Below are positions 16,762 through 24,361 of a stretch of DNA of 64,000 bases, in pieces (positions within the stretch are counted from its first letter, which is position 1; each line of letters opens with the position of its first letter). The notes beneath the pieces were generated by a model. That model worked only from the letters and a program-made list of their open reading frames with translations, was not told the DNA's origin and did no database searches. Origin of the DNA: Mucilaginibacter tolerans (GTDB taxonomy: Bacteria; Bacteroidota; Bacteroidia; Sphingobacteriales; Sphingobacteriaceae); NCBI RefSeq assembly GCF_030519375.1, contig NZ_JAUMKB010000004.1, forward strand, positions 124,001 through 188,000, written 5' to 3'. The translations under genes and the position numbers were made by a program.

Positions 16762-17496
16762 ATGAATAAAACCAGGTACTTAACCATTATTTTTATTCTT
16801 TTTTGCGGACAAACGCTATTTGCCCAGCGCGCCCCTGCGTGGGGTGGCAATGCTGATCAGGAAGATTATAGCTTTGGGTTTACCTTTCAGTATATCAACA
16901 GTTACTTTAAGATCGACAAAAAACCTAATTGGCGCGATCCCTATTACGACCAGGATTTAAAGAAGTATACCACGCAGCCGCTTACGGCTATAGGCTCCCA
17001 GGGGTCGCCGGGGTTTGCGGTGAGCTTTTTATTTCGTTACCGCATTGATGAGCACCTTGAAGCACGCACCACGCCGGGACTGGTTTTTGCAGACAGGTCA
17101 GTATATTATGATTATGCTGATCCGTCGCAGGACGTGATCAAACCGGTTCAGGCAACTATGGTAGAATTCCCGGTGTCGATCAAACTAAAGTCAGACAGGG
17201 TAGATAATTACCGGGCTTATATTATGGCCGGGGTAAAATATTCGGAAGCTATCGGCGCAAAACGAAACAAGCCCGACATAAACCCTGTGGACGCATTGCT
17301 AACCAACAAATCAGGCTTTGGCTCCTACGAAGTAGGGCTGGGCTGTGATATTTATTTTGAATATTTTAAAATGACCCCTGAGATAAAATTATCTAACTCA
17401 ATGGGCAATTTGTTAAACCGCGAAAATACCCCTTATGCCAACCCAATCGACAAACTTTCCCTGCACACCATTACCTTTAGTCTGTGTTTTGAATAA
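16762..17496 (+). CDS. porT: Type IX secretion / gliding outer-membrane protein PorT
   Basis: The 244-residue product has a signal peptide (MNKTRYLTIIFILFCGQTLFAQ) and an outer-membrane beta-barrel of about eight strands. The PorT-like hallmarks are SFGFTFQYINSYFKI, then GSQGSPGFAVSFLFRYRI, a long DEHLEARTTPGLVFADRSV strand pair, MVEFPVSIKLKSDRVDNYR and the final LHTITFSLCFE. PorT is required for type IX secretion in Porphyromonas and for gliding relatives. Its place directly after ubiE matches the arrangement I recall in other Bacteroidota. The multi-branched repeat separates the two genes. Confidence 0.85.
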   Translation: MNKTRYLTIIFILFCGQTLFAQRAPAWGGNADQEDYSFGFTFQYINSYFKIDKKPNWRDPYYDQDLKKYTTQPLTAIGSQGSPGFAVSFLFRYRIDEHLEARTTPGLVFADRSVYYDYADPSQDVIKPVQATMVEFPVSIKLKSDRVDNYRAYIMAGVKYSEAIGAKRNKPDINPVDALLTNKSGFGSYEVGLGCDIYFEYFKMTPEIKLSNSMGNLLNRENTPYANPIDKLSLHTITFSLCFE

Positions 17497-17621
17497 TCTG
17501 ATAATCAGTAGTTAGTATTCATTTTAGAATCAAAAAACTGCCAATTTTCAGACGTTTACGTCAGTTCAATTTTACCACATTTTTAAATTATTAACTAACT
17601 TAGTCAACGATTTATTCACCT

Positions 17622-18380
17622 ATGTCAAAAATCACATTAATAACCGGTGCCACCGCAGGGATCGGAGAGGCCTGTGCACATGTTTTTGCCCGTGAACGAT
17701 ACGATATAATAATAACTGGCCGTCGTGCGGACCGCCTTGAAAAGTTAGCTGAACAGCTCAGAAAGGAGTATAATATCAAGGTGATTACCTCTGAATTTGA
17801 CGTTCGTAACCGTCAAGAGGTAATCAGCAAGCTGGAAGCCTTACCGGATGAATGGAAAAAGATAAACGTGCTTGTGAACAATGCAGGCCTGAGCCAGGGG
17901 CTTGATCCGATACAGGACGGTAGTTATGAAGATTGGGAAACGATGATCGACACCAATGTCAAAGGGCTATTGTATGTAACCAAAGTAGTATCAAACTGGA
18001 TGATCGCCAACGGCTTTGGGCATATCGTCAATCTGGGGTCAATAGCGGGTAAGGAAGTATATGCGAATGGAAATGTGTATTGTGCCAGCAAACATGCCGT
18101 AGATGCTTTAAATAAAGGTATGCGGATAGATCTTTTACCATACGGAATTAAGGTAACCGCAGTGCATCCCGGTGCTGTAGAAACGGAGTTTTCAGAAGTG
18201 CGCTTTAAGGGAGATAAATCAAGGGCCAAAAAAGTGTATGCGGGTTTTGAACCGTTAGTGGCCAAAGATATAGCCGAAACCATTTGGTTTGCTGTATCAC
18301 GCCCGCCGCATGTCAACATCAACGAATTAACCATTATGCCAACCGCTCAGGCCAATGCAGTAAATATTTACAGGAAGTAG
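17622..18380 (+). CDS. SDR-family NAD(P)-dependent oxidoreductase (YdfG-like)
   Basis: The 252-residue classical short-chain dehydrogenase has the cofactor motif TGATAGIG at residues 8-15 followed by TGRRADRL, which favours NADP through the arginines. NNAG is near residue 88, Ser in NLGSIAGKEVY and YCASK is the catalytic tetrad. The sequence most resembles YdfG-type 3-hydroxy acid dehydrogenases with the C-terminal HVNINELTIMPTAQ. The native substrate is not certain. It is monocistronic, with an 8-nt word hairpin after it. Confidence 0.92.
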   Translation: MSKITLITGATAGIGEACAHVFARERYDIIITGRRADRLEKLAEQLRKEYNIKVITSEFDVRNRQEVISKLEALPDEWKKINVLVNNAGLSQGLDPIQDGSYEDWETMIDTNVKGLLYVTKVVSNWMIANGFGHIVNLGSIAGKEVYANGNVYCASKHAVDALNKGMRIDLLPYGIKVTAVHPGAVETEFSEVRFKGDKSRAKKVYAGFEPLVAKDIAETIWFAVSRPPHVNINELTIMPTAQANAVNIYRK

Positions 18381-18382
18381 AG

Positions 18383-18481
18383 GATGTGGAGTCGAGAAGG
18401 TGTGCGAATGTGCAGATTGATTGTCGATGGTAAAAAATATATCATGCCAAATTTGGAACATGCATATTCTCGCATTTGTAA
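18383..18481. repeat. Word hairpin, 8-nt dialect, after SDR gene
   Basis: The first arm reads GATGTGGA, GTCGAGAA, GGTGTGCG, AATGTGCA, GATTGATTG with an 8-nt period. The second arm near 18443-18481 reads AAATGCGA, GAATATGC, ATGTTCCA and AATTTGGC on the minus strand. The words are related to the tandem array at 10280-10315. Confidence 0.6.
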
Positions 18482-18724
18482 CCTACCTGTAAAAATATCT
18501 TAAAAAGACACGCTATCACTTAAAAATCAAACAGCTTAAATAATCCTTTTGCGTATTATCTGTCTATATTTTAAATAAAAATACTAAAATCAATTTTGGT
18601 TTTTGGACTAATTCAGACATCAAACTATTGGAAAATAAGTTTTTTATTTATTAATATTGGGTGCAATCTTTCGGGATTCGATCAAAAATTACTAATTCGC
18701 TCATTCACTAATTATTAACCAGGG
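18482..18724. other. AT-rich gap before YqeY gene, nothing recognised
   Basis: The stretch after the word hairpin is AT-rich, with no open frame of note, no compact hairpin and no full TAnnTTTG box. Several TTTTGG and TAAAAAT runs could hide a degenerate promoter. Confidence 0.5.
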
Positions 18725-19174
18725 ATGTCACTTACAACTCAAATAGATCAGGAAATAAAACAGGCCATGTTGGGCAAACAGGAAGCCAGGCTGCGGGGAT
18801 TACGTGCTATCAAATCAGCTTTGTTGCTGGCACGTACCGAAAAAGGAGCTTCTGAGGAGATATCGCAGGAAACTGAGATCAAAGTGTTGCAAAAGCTGAT
18901 CAAACAACGTAAAGAATCAGCAGATATCTATAAAGCGCAAAACCGCGAGGACCTTTACAAAATAGAGGCGGAGGAAATGGAAGTAATTGAAGGGTTTTTG
19001 CCTAAGCAGATGGAACGCGGCGAAGTAGAAACTTATTTGAAGGATCTGATCAACCGTGTGGGTGCCACATCCGTAAGAGATATGGGTAAGGTAATGGGGG
19101 CTGCTAATAAGGAATTAGCTGGCAAGGCGGATGGTAAAACGATATCAGAAGTTGTAAAACAGCTATTAGGATAA
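18725..19174 (+). CDS. GatB/YqeY domain-containing protein
   Basis: The 149-residue product is a free-standing YqeY domain, all-helical: an N-terminal LRGLRAIKSALLLARTEKG segment, EEMEVIEGFLPKQM in the middle and ATSVRDMGKVMGAANKELAG near the C-terminus. The same domain ends GatB of the amidotransferase, where it contacts tRNA. Stand-alone YqeY is suspected to be tRNA-related but is not biochemically settled. Length fits the family (~150). The ATG is preceded by AGGG. It is followed by the envelope cluster on the same strand. Confidence 0.93.
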   Translation: MSLTTQIDQEIKQAMLGKQEARLRGLRAIKSALLLARTEKGASEEISQETEIKVLQKLIKQRKESADIYKAQNREDLYKIEAEEMEVIEGFLPKQMERGEVETYLKDLINRVGATSVRDMGKVMGAANKELAGKADGKTISEVVKQLLG

Positions 19175-19298
19175 TTTAATCTGTATAATTGTTGCAACTC
19201 AATTTCAATAAGCTATTTTTATAGCGGATAAAAACTATACCAGCCCCTGATAATAATAGCTTGGGGTATTGTTTTAAAATTAATTTTTATACACATAT

Positions 19299-20066
19299 AT
19301 GGATTTCGTGCTTAAAGAGGAACATGGCTTTAGTTACATCGATGAGGGCGAAGGGGAGGTATTGCTGTTGCTGCATGGCCTGATGGGTGCGCTGAGCAAC
19401 TGGGATGCTGTGATAAGAGATTTTAGCAAGGAATACCGTGTTATTATACCTATTCTACCGATATATGATTTGCCGCTGCTTACCACGGGGGTAAAAACAC
19501 TGGCTAAGCATGTGCATCGCTTTGTAATGCACATGGGGCTTACAGATTTCACCTTACTTGGCAACTCACTTGGCGGCCATGTGGGGTTGATCTATTGCAT
19601 CAATCATCCGCAGCTTGTAAAATCACTGATACTTACCGGCAGTTCGGGGTTATATGAGAATGCATTTGGGGGATCATTTCCCCGTCGTGAAAGCTATGAC
19701 TTCGTAAAGGAAAAGGTAGAATATACTTTTTACGACCCTAAGGTAGCAACCAAAGAACTGGTAGACGACGTATTTAAAACAATTAACGACCGTAACCGCG
19801 TGATCAGGATATTGGCCATGGCAAAATCGGCCATACGTCATAATATGGCAAAGGATTTGCATAAGATTCATATCCCTGTAGCGTTGATATGGGGGAAAAA
19901 TGATAAAATAACACCTCCCGAGGTGGCAGTGGAATTTAATCAGCTGTTGCCAAATTCGGAGCTGTACTGGATAGATCAATGCGGACATGCACCAATGATG
20001 GAGCACCCCGAAGAGTTTAACCGGTTACTGAAGGCGTTTTTAGAGAAATATAAAGTAAAAGTATAA
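19299..20066 (+). CDS. Alpha/beta hydrolase
   Basis: The 255-residue alpha/beta-hydrolase-fold protein has the oxyanion-hole HGLMGALSNW near residue 26. The nucleophile elbow is LGNSLGGHVG, with Ser90. An acidic residue lies in IWGKNDKITPPEVA and the catalytic His in QCGHAPMMEHPEEF. No lid features point to a substrate. It lies five bases from the CBS-domain gene and shortly before nadK, a set I recall as conserved in this phylum, suggesting a housekeeping rather than catabolic role. That last point is inference. Confidence 0.9.
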   Translation: MDFVLKEEHGFSYIDEGEGEVLLLLHGLMGALSNWDAVIRDFSKEYRVIIPILPIYDLPLLTTGVKTLAKHVHRFVMHMGLTDFTLLGNSLGGHVGLIYCINHPQLVKSLILTGSSGLYENAFGGSFPRRESYDFVKEKVEYTFYDPKVATKELVDDVFKTINDRNRVIRILAMAKSAIRHNMAKDLHKIHIPVALIWGKNDKITPPEVAVEFNQLLPNSELYWIDQCGHAPMMEHPEEFNRLLKAFLEKYKVKV

Positions 20067-20071
20067 GCATT

Positions 20072-20734
20072 ATGCTTGCAGTCGAGCTGATATCTGATTC
20101 AATTCCACCCGTGCACACCTCTGATTCTATTCAGAAGGTGATGGAGCGGATGCTGGAATTCCGTATCAGGCACCTGCCGATTGTAAATGAAGAACAGTTT
20201 CTTGGGCTAATCTCCGATGCTGACCTTATAGAAGCGGGTGATTACCAGGCCCCTATTGGTTCGCTGGCATTGTCGTTGGTTAACCCTTATGTGCTGGAAG
20301 AACAGCATATTTATGACGTGATCCGCTTGTTTTACGAGCAGCAACTAACTATTGTGCCTGTCCTCGATGTTAAAAAGAATTACCAGGGGCTTATATCAAT
20401 CAATACACTTACTGAGTATTTCGCTAAGCTCACTTCTGTTTCAGACCCCGGTGGCATCATTGTGCTAGAGATTGGTAATAAGAATAATTCACTGGCCCAC
20501 ATGGCGCAGATAGTGGAATCAGATAATGCCCAGATCCTGAGCTCTTATGTGCGTACGTTCCCGGACTCAACCCGGATGGAAGTGACGCTAAAAGTAAATA
20601 AAGTGGATATTTCGGCAATTGTTGCCACATTTATGCGCTACGAATACGAAGTAAAGGCCACCTTTAACCACAGCGACGATAACGATAATTCAAAAGATCG
20701 CTACGATTCATTGATGAATTACCTTAATTTGTAA
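20072..20734 (+). CDS. CBS-domain protein
   Basis: The 220-residue product starts with a pair of CBS motifs: ISDSIPPVHTSDSIQKVM through LPIVNEEQFLGLISDADLIE at residues ~8-50, and YVLEEQHIYDVIRLFYEQ through VPVLDVKKNYQGLISINTL at ~73-115. CBS pairs bind adenosyl nucleotides and regulate attached domains. The C-terminal ~90 residues (GGIIVLEIGNKNNSLAHMAQ...STRMEVTLKVNK) look like an ACT-type ligand-binding domain. Position between an alpha/beta hydrolase and nadK suggests nucleotide sensing; the target is unknown. A word hairpin separates it from nadK. Confidence 0.88.
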   Translation: MLAVELISDSIPPVHTSDSIQKVMERMLEFRIRHLPIVNEEQFLGLISDADLIEAGDYQAPIGSLALSLVNPYVLEEQHIYDVIRLFYEQQLTIVPVLDVKKNYQGLISINTLTEYFAKLTSVSDPGGIIVLEIGNKNNSLAHMAQIVESDNAQILSSYVRTFPDSTRMEVTLKVNKVDISAIVATFMRYEYEVKATFNHSDDNDNSKDRYDSLMNYLNL

Positions 20735-20744
20735 AATAATTATA

Positions 20745-20826
20745 AGTCCATGGTCAATAGTCCATAGACTATGGTAAAAAATCGATAGCAAACTATGGAC
20801 TATGGGCTATCAGCTATGGTCTCATA
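20745..20826. repeat. Word hairpin, 7-nt dialect (AGTCCAT / ACTATGG)
   Basis: Arm 20745-20774 reads AGTCCAT, GGTCAAT, AGTCCAT, AGACTATGG. Arm 20791-20826 reads ACTATGG, ACTATGG, GCTATCA, GCTATGG, the reverse-complement words with the same 7-nt period. It lies inside a likely operon, between the CBS gene and nadK, ending ten bases before the nadK ATG. Confidence 0.8.
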
Positions 20827-20835
20827 ATTTAAACA

Positions 20836-21723
20836 ATGAAAATAGCAATCTACGGCAGACCATTTAACGATATTTTAGTTCTACCCTATATTCAGCAGGT
20901 GTTTGACGTGCTCAATCAATACCATGTTGAAATTTACCTCCATAAACAATTGGCCGACTTTCTGGATGGAAAAATAAAGGAAGTAAAATACAATGTTCTA
21001 AAAGACGAGAAATTTTTACGTAAGAACATCGACGTATTGATCACCCTTGGTGGCGATGGTACCCTGCTGGACATGGTCACCCTGATACATGATTCGGGTA
21101 CACCCGTGATTGGTATAAACTTCGGCCGTTTGGGTTTCCTGGCAAGCGTAAATAAAAATGATATTGCGGCAGCCATATATGCAGTGGTGAATAAAGACTT
21201 TACCCTGGACAGCCGCGAATTACTGGAGATAGATTGCGAAGGGAAAGAAAATATATTTGGCTGTGACAACTTCGCCCTGAATGACATCACCATTCACAAA
21301 CGTGACGATTCGGCGATGATAACGACGCATGCTTTTCTGAATGACGAGTTTTTGAATTCCTATTGGGGCGATGGTATCATAATATCAACATCTACCGGTT
21401 CAACAGCATATTCATTGAGCTGCGGTGGCCCAATACTATTCCCTCAATCCAATAGCATAGTTGTAACGCCTATTTCGCCACATAACCTAAATGTAAGGCC
21501 CATCGTATTACCTGATGACAGTGTGCTTGCGTTTGATGTGGAATGCCGCAGTGCCAATTATTTGGTGTCGTGCGACTCAAGAACGAACATCATTGATAAA
21601 ACAATGAAGTTTCACATCCGCAAGGCTAACTTTAAATTAAATCTGATCAGGCTAAATAATGAAAGTTATTTATCCACGTTAAGGAACAAATTGTTGTGGG
21701 GACTGGATGCCCGCAATTATTAA
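20836..21723 (+). CDS. nadK: NAD kinase
   Basis: The 295-residue product has the NAD kinase hallmarks: TLGGDGTLLDMV (GGDG at residues 72-75), INFGRLGFLA near 96-105, and the glycine-rich STGSTAYSLSCGGPI near 188. It phosphorylates NAD to NADP in the cytoplasm. Length fits (~290-300). It is followed nine bases later by porG. Membership in the envelope cluster is typical for Bacteroidota as I recall and does not change the function call. Confidence 0.96.
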   Translation: MKIAIYGRPFNDILVLPYIQQVFDVLNQYHVEIYLHKQLADFLDGKIKEVKYNVLKDEKFLRKNIDVLITLGGDGTLLDMVTLIHDSGTPVIGINFGRLGFLASVNKNDIAAAIYAVVNKDFTLDSRELLEIDCEGKENIFGCDNFALNDITIHKRDDSAMITTHAFLNDEFLNSYWGDGIIISTSTGSTAYSLSCGGPILFPQSNSIVVTPISPHNLNVRPIVLPDDSVLAFDVECRSANYLVSCDSRTNIIDKTMKFHIRKANFKLNLIRLNNESYLSTLRNKLLWGLDARNY

Positions 21724-21732
21724 TTTTGATGG

Positions 21733-22524
21733 ATGCCCAAATTTGTAAGCTTTTTACTCCTTTTATTTATATCCTGTAGTCTTCATGCCCAGCAAACCTG
21801 GGAGGTGGGCATTTTTGGCGGAGGGACGGCTTATATGGGCGACCTTAACCCAAACAATCCTGTAAAGGTAAGCGGGGGCTCGGTAGGAGCTTTTGTTCAA
21901 CGCAACTTCGACGGGTACTTATCAGCAAAGCTAAATTATACTTTCGGGCAGATAAGCGGAGCCGACAGCCAATCACCAAATGCACAACAACGCCTGCGTA
22001 ATCTTAGCTTTACCACCCAATTGAATGAATTAAGCCTGGTAGGGGAGTTCAACTTCTTTAAATATATTCCTGAAGTAGGCCAAAACCGGTGGACGCCTTT
22101 CGTTTTCCTCGGTGTGGGCGTAGTAGGGTATAATCCGCAGGCCGTGTACCAGGGTGAAAAGTATGATCTGCGTCCATTGATGACTGAAGGCGAGTCAAAG
22201 CCCTATCGCAACCTGGTTCCAACATTTCCATATGGGGTTGGCGTTAAGTATAATATATCCGGTAAACTGAATTTAATCTTCGACTTAGGTTACCGCAATC
22301 CATCCACTGATTACCTGGACGATGTTTCAGGCAATTATCCCGATCCGTCTAAATTACCAAACAATACATCAAGAGCTCTTTCCGATCGTTCCGGTGAAGT
22401 AAACGGCGGCGTTAATATTGGCGCACCAGGCACTCAGCGTGGAGACCTGCGCCCCAAGGATACCTATATGTTTTTCGGAGTAGGCATCTCCTTCACGTTT
22501 ATTTCCTCTAAATGCTATTACTAG
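21733..22524 (+). CDS. porG: PorG-like outer-membrane protein (DUF6089), type IX secretion
   Basis: The 263-residue product has a signal peptide (MPKFVSFLLLLFISCSLHAQ) and a beta-barrel. It opens with WEVGIFGGGTAYMGDLNP, then VSGGSVGAFVQRNFDGYLS and YLSAKLNYTFGQISG, the pattern of DUF6089/PorG proteins. The centre has WTPFVFLGVGVVGYNPQ and the end has DTYMFFGVGISFTFISSKC. PorG binds the PorK/PorN ring of the T9SS in Porphyromonas. Position before uppS and bamA fits the order I recall for porG in the phylum. An alternative reading is a generic OmpA-like barrel. Confidence 0.82.
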   Translation: MPKFVSFLLLLFISCSLHAQQTWEVGIFGGGTAYMGDLNPNNPVKVSGGSVGAFVQRNFDGYLSAKLNYTFGQISGADSQSPNAQQRLRNLSFTTQLNELSLVGEFNFFKYIPEVGQNRWTPFVFLGVGVVGYNPQAVYQGEKYDLRPLMTEGESKPYRNLVPTFPYGVGVKYNISGKLNLIFDLGYRNPSTDYLDDVSGNYPDPSKLPNNTSRALSDRSGEVNGGVNIGAPGTQRGDLRPKDTYMFFGVGISFTFISSKCYY

Positions 22525-22728
22525 TAAGTTTTATCTAAAATTCCGTTTAAATTTTTGATTAAATAATTCTCTCCCTACACTTAAGTGAGGGATGTCCAGC
22601 GTAACTTTGACAGCGGTGGGTAAAGTATTAGGACAGTTAAACTACACGCAGGTTTTTGCCCCTCCCGGCCTCCCCTGATTCCTGGAGAAGAGTTATTTAT
22701 TGCAATTTTCAGACTATTATTCTTTTAA
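22525..22728. other. Gap between porG and exbD with hairpin debris
   Basis: The region holds CCCTACACTTAAGTGAGGG (about 22573-22591), with a perfect inner palindrome CACTTAAGTG flanked by CCCT/AGGG. It also holds a pyrimidine-rich CCCCTCCCGGCCTCCCC run near 22660 that resembles the edge of a decayed C-rich repeat. No coding frame is supported. Confidence 0.5.
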
Positions 22729-22762
22729 TTTTGTTTTTACAAAATTAAATTTTGTATATTTG
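22729..22762 (+). promoter_or_regulatory. Promoter of exbD with overlapping palindrome
   Basis: TTTTG at 22729-22733 (-33 box) and TATATTTG at 22755-22762 (-7 box) are separated by 21 nt, a complete Bacteroidota promoter. The spacer contains TACAAAAT-TAA-ATTTTGTA (22738-22756), a perfect 8-bp-arm inverted repeat that ends inside the -7 box and could be an operator. Confidence 0.65.
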
Positions 22763-22828
22763 GATTATGTCAAAATAATATATTTTGTCTTTATAGCTAA
22801 CCGAATATTCACCTAAAAACGTAAAGTC

Positions 22829-23347
22829 ATGGCCGAATTAACCACCTCCGGAAACTCAGGGAGAAAGGGGAGACGCCGCACTCCAACTCCACGAATCGAC
22901 CTTACTGCTATGGTTGATCTCGCTTTTTTGCTGATCACGTTCTTTATCATGGCTACGTCGCTGGCAAAGCCCAAAGCGATGGATTTGGCTATGCCAGTTA
23001 AAGGCCCGGATGGTAGTGTACCGGAAACACGCACCATGAGCGTTTGCCTTGGAAAAGATGACAAAGTGATGTGGTATATGGGTATGCCCGAAAAACCATT
23101 GACAAAGCCTCAATTGGTCGATTTTGGTAAAGCCGGGTTACGCGCTGTACTTGCAGACAATAATAAAAAGGCTTTCCAATCCTCCGGTAAACCGCTTATC
23201 GTTATTCTGAAGCCAAGTGACCATTCAGTTTATAATAACTTCGTTTCAGCTTTAGATGAATTCAGCATCAGTAATATCCAGACCTACGCCGTCGCAAATA
23301 TTACACCTAAAGATGTTGATATGCTTAAACAAAAAGGGGCTTTTTAA
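22829..23347 (+). CDS. exbD: ExbD/TolR-family biopolymer transport protein
   Basis: The 172-residue product has one N-terminal membrane helix with the essential aspartate context PRIDLTAMVDLAFLLITFFI at residues ~21-40. A periplasmic domain of ~120 residues follows. ExbD works with ExbB and TonB to energise outer-membrane transport from the proton gradient. No exbB or tonB lies beside it, so it must use partners encoded elsewhere. It has its own promoter and sits between porG and uppS, which looks like an insertion into the otherwise conserved envelope cluster. Confidence 0.92.
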   Translation: MAELTTSGNSGRKGRRRTPTPRIDLTAMVDLAFLLITFFIMATSLAKPKAMDLAMPVKGPDGSVPETRTMSVCLGKDDKVMWYMGMPEKPLTKPQLVDFGKAGLRAVLADNNKKAFQSSGKPLIVILKPSDHSVYNNFVSALDEFSISNIQTYAVANITPKDVDMLKQKGAF

Positions 23348-23481
23348 CCTTTCCTTATCATAGCACATTGCCGCCGGCTTTCATTCTGATTGCCCGGCGG
23401 TTTGCTTTTTATAATGGCTCTTCCCGGTCAAAGCCGGTAATTTTTTTGTCAATTTTTCTTTTTCTGGTGCATACTAAAAAA

Positions 23482-23507
23482 GTACAAAGTAAGTTTTACC
23501 TTTGTAC
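23482..23507 (+). promoter_or_regulatory. uppS promoter box inside inverted repeat GTACAAAG/CTTTGTAC
   Basis: GTACAAAG (23482-23489) and CTTTGTAC (23500-23507) are perfect reverse complements separated by 10 nt. The -7 box TACCTTTG (23497-23504) overlaps the right arm. The uppS ATG is 53 nt downstream. A repressor or hairpin at this site could block the promoter; no regulator is identified. Confidence 0.6.
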
Positions 23508-23557
23508 CCTGAAAAAAAAGGCATAAGTTGTTGAAAGCTTGCTGAAACACGGATTCA

Positions 23558-24298
23558 ATGGGATATAAGGACCAGATTGATTTATTAAAATTACCTCAGC
23601 ATATAGCTATCATTATGGATGGCAATGGGCGTTGGGCTAAGGGGAAAGGCAAGCTAAGGGTATTTGGCCATCGTAACGGTGTACAGTCTGTTCGCGATGT
23701 GGTTGAAGGTGCTGCCGAACTCGGCATCAAGTATATCACCTTATATACTTTCTCTTCTGAGAACTGGAGCCGCCCCAAACTGGAAGTCTCTGCTATAATG
23801 GAGTTGATGATCAGTACTATCCACAAAGAAATCAACAACTTTATGAAGAACAACATTCGCTTAAATGCTATAGGTGACCTGGGAATGCTTCCTGGAAAAG
23901 CCTATGCAGAGCTTACCGGTGCTATTAAAAAGACAGCAGAAAATACCGGGATAGTGCTTACGTTGGCGTTAAGCTACAGCTCGCGCAAAGAAATTGTACA
24001 GGCGGCAAAGAACATTGCGGAAAAGGTACAGAAGGGTGAACTGGGCATTGCCGACATTGATGAAGACACATTTGAGAATAATTTATATACCAGCGGTATG
24101 CCCGATCCTGAATTAATGATCAGAACGAGCGGAGAATACCGGATAAGTAACTATTTATTATGGCAAATAGCGTATGCTGAACTGTATTTTACACCTAAAC
24201 TCTGGCCTGATTTCAGGCGTGAAGACCTGTATGAAGCCATTATTGACTATCAAAAGCGGGAGCGCCGTTTTGGTATGATCAGCGAGCAGCTTAACTAA
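23558..24298 (+). CDS. uppS: Isoprenyl transferase (undecaprenyl diphosphate synthase)
   Basis: The 246-residue cis-prenyltransferase has the catalytic IAIIMDGNGRWAKGKG with Asp21 near the start. LYTFSSENWSRP follows at about residue 66-77, and the C-terminal region has MPDPELMIRTSGEYRISNYL and a YAELYFTPKLWPDF stretch. It builds undecaprenyl diphosphate from isopentenyl and farnesyl diphosphate for peptidoglycan and polysaccharide carriers. Length fits (~245). Position ahead of bamA is the arrangement I recall for Bacteroidota. Confidence 0.97.
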   Translation: MGYKDQIDLLKLPQHIAIIMDGNGRWAKGKGKLRVFGHRNGVQSVRDVVEGAAELGIKYITLYTFSSENWSRPKLEVSAIMELMISTIHKEINNFMKNNIRLNAIGDLGMLPGKAYAELTGAIKKTAENTGIVLTLALSYSSRKEIVQAAKNIAEKVQKGELGIADIDEDTFENNLYTSGMPDPELMIRTSGEYRISNYLLWQIAYAELYFTPKLWPDFRREDLYEAIIDYQKRERRFGMISEQLN

Positions 24299-24361
24299 AT
24301 TTTTACTTTTAACACTTTTTAACAACTGTATAAATTATTTTTAGCCCACTAAAATATTCGG

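Noticed and set aside
18482..18724. Possible riboswitch or small RNA in the long gap before the YqeY gene
   Set aside because: No conserved stem set or terminator is visible, and the gap is mostly AT-rich.
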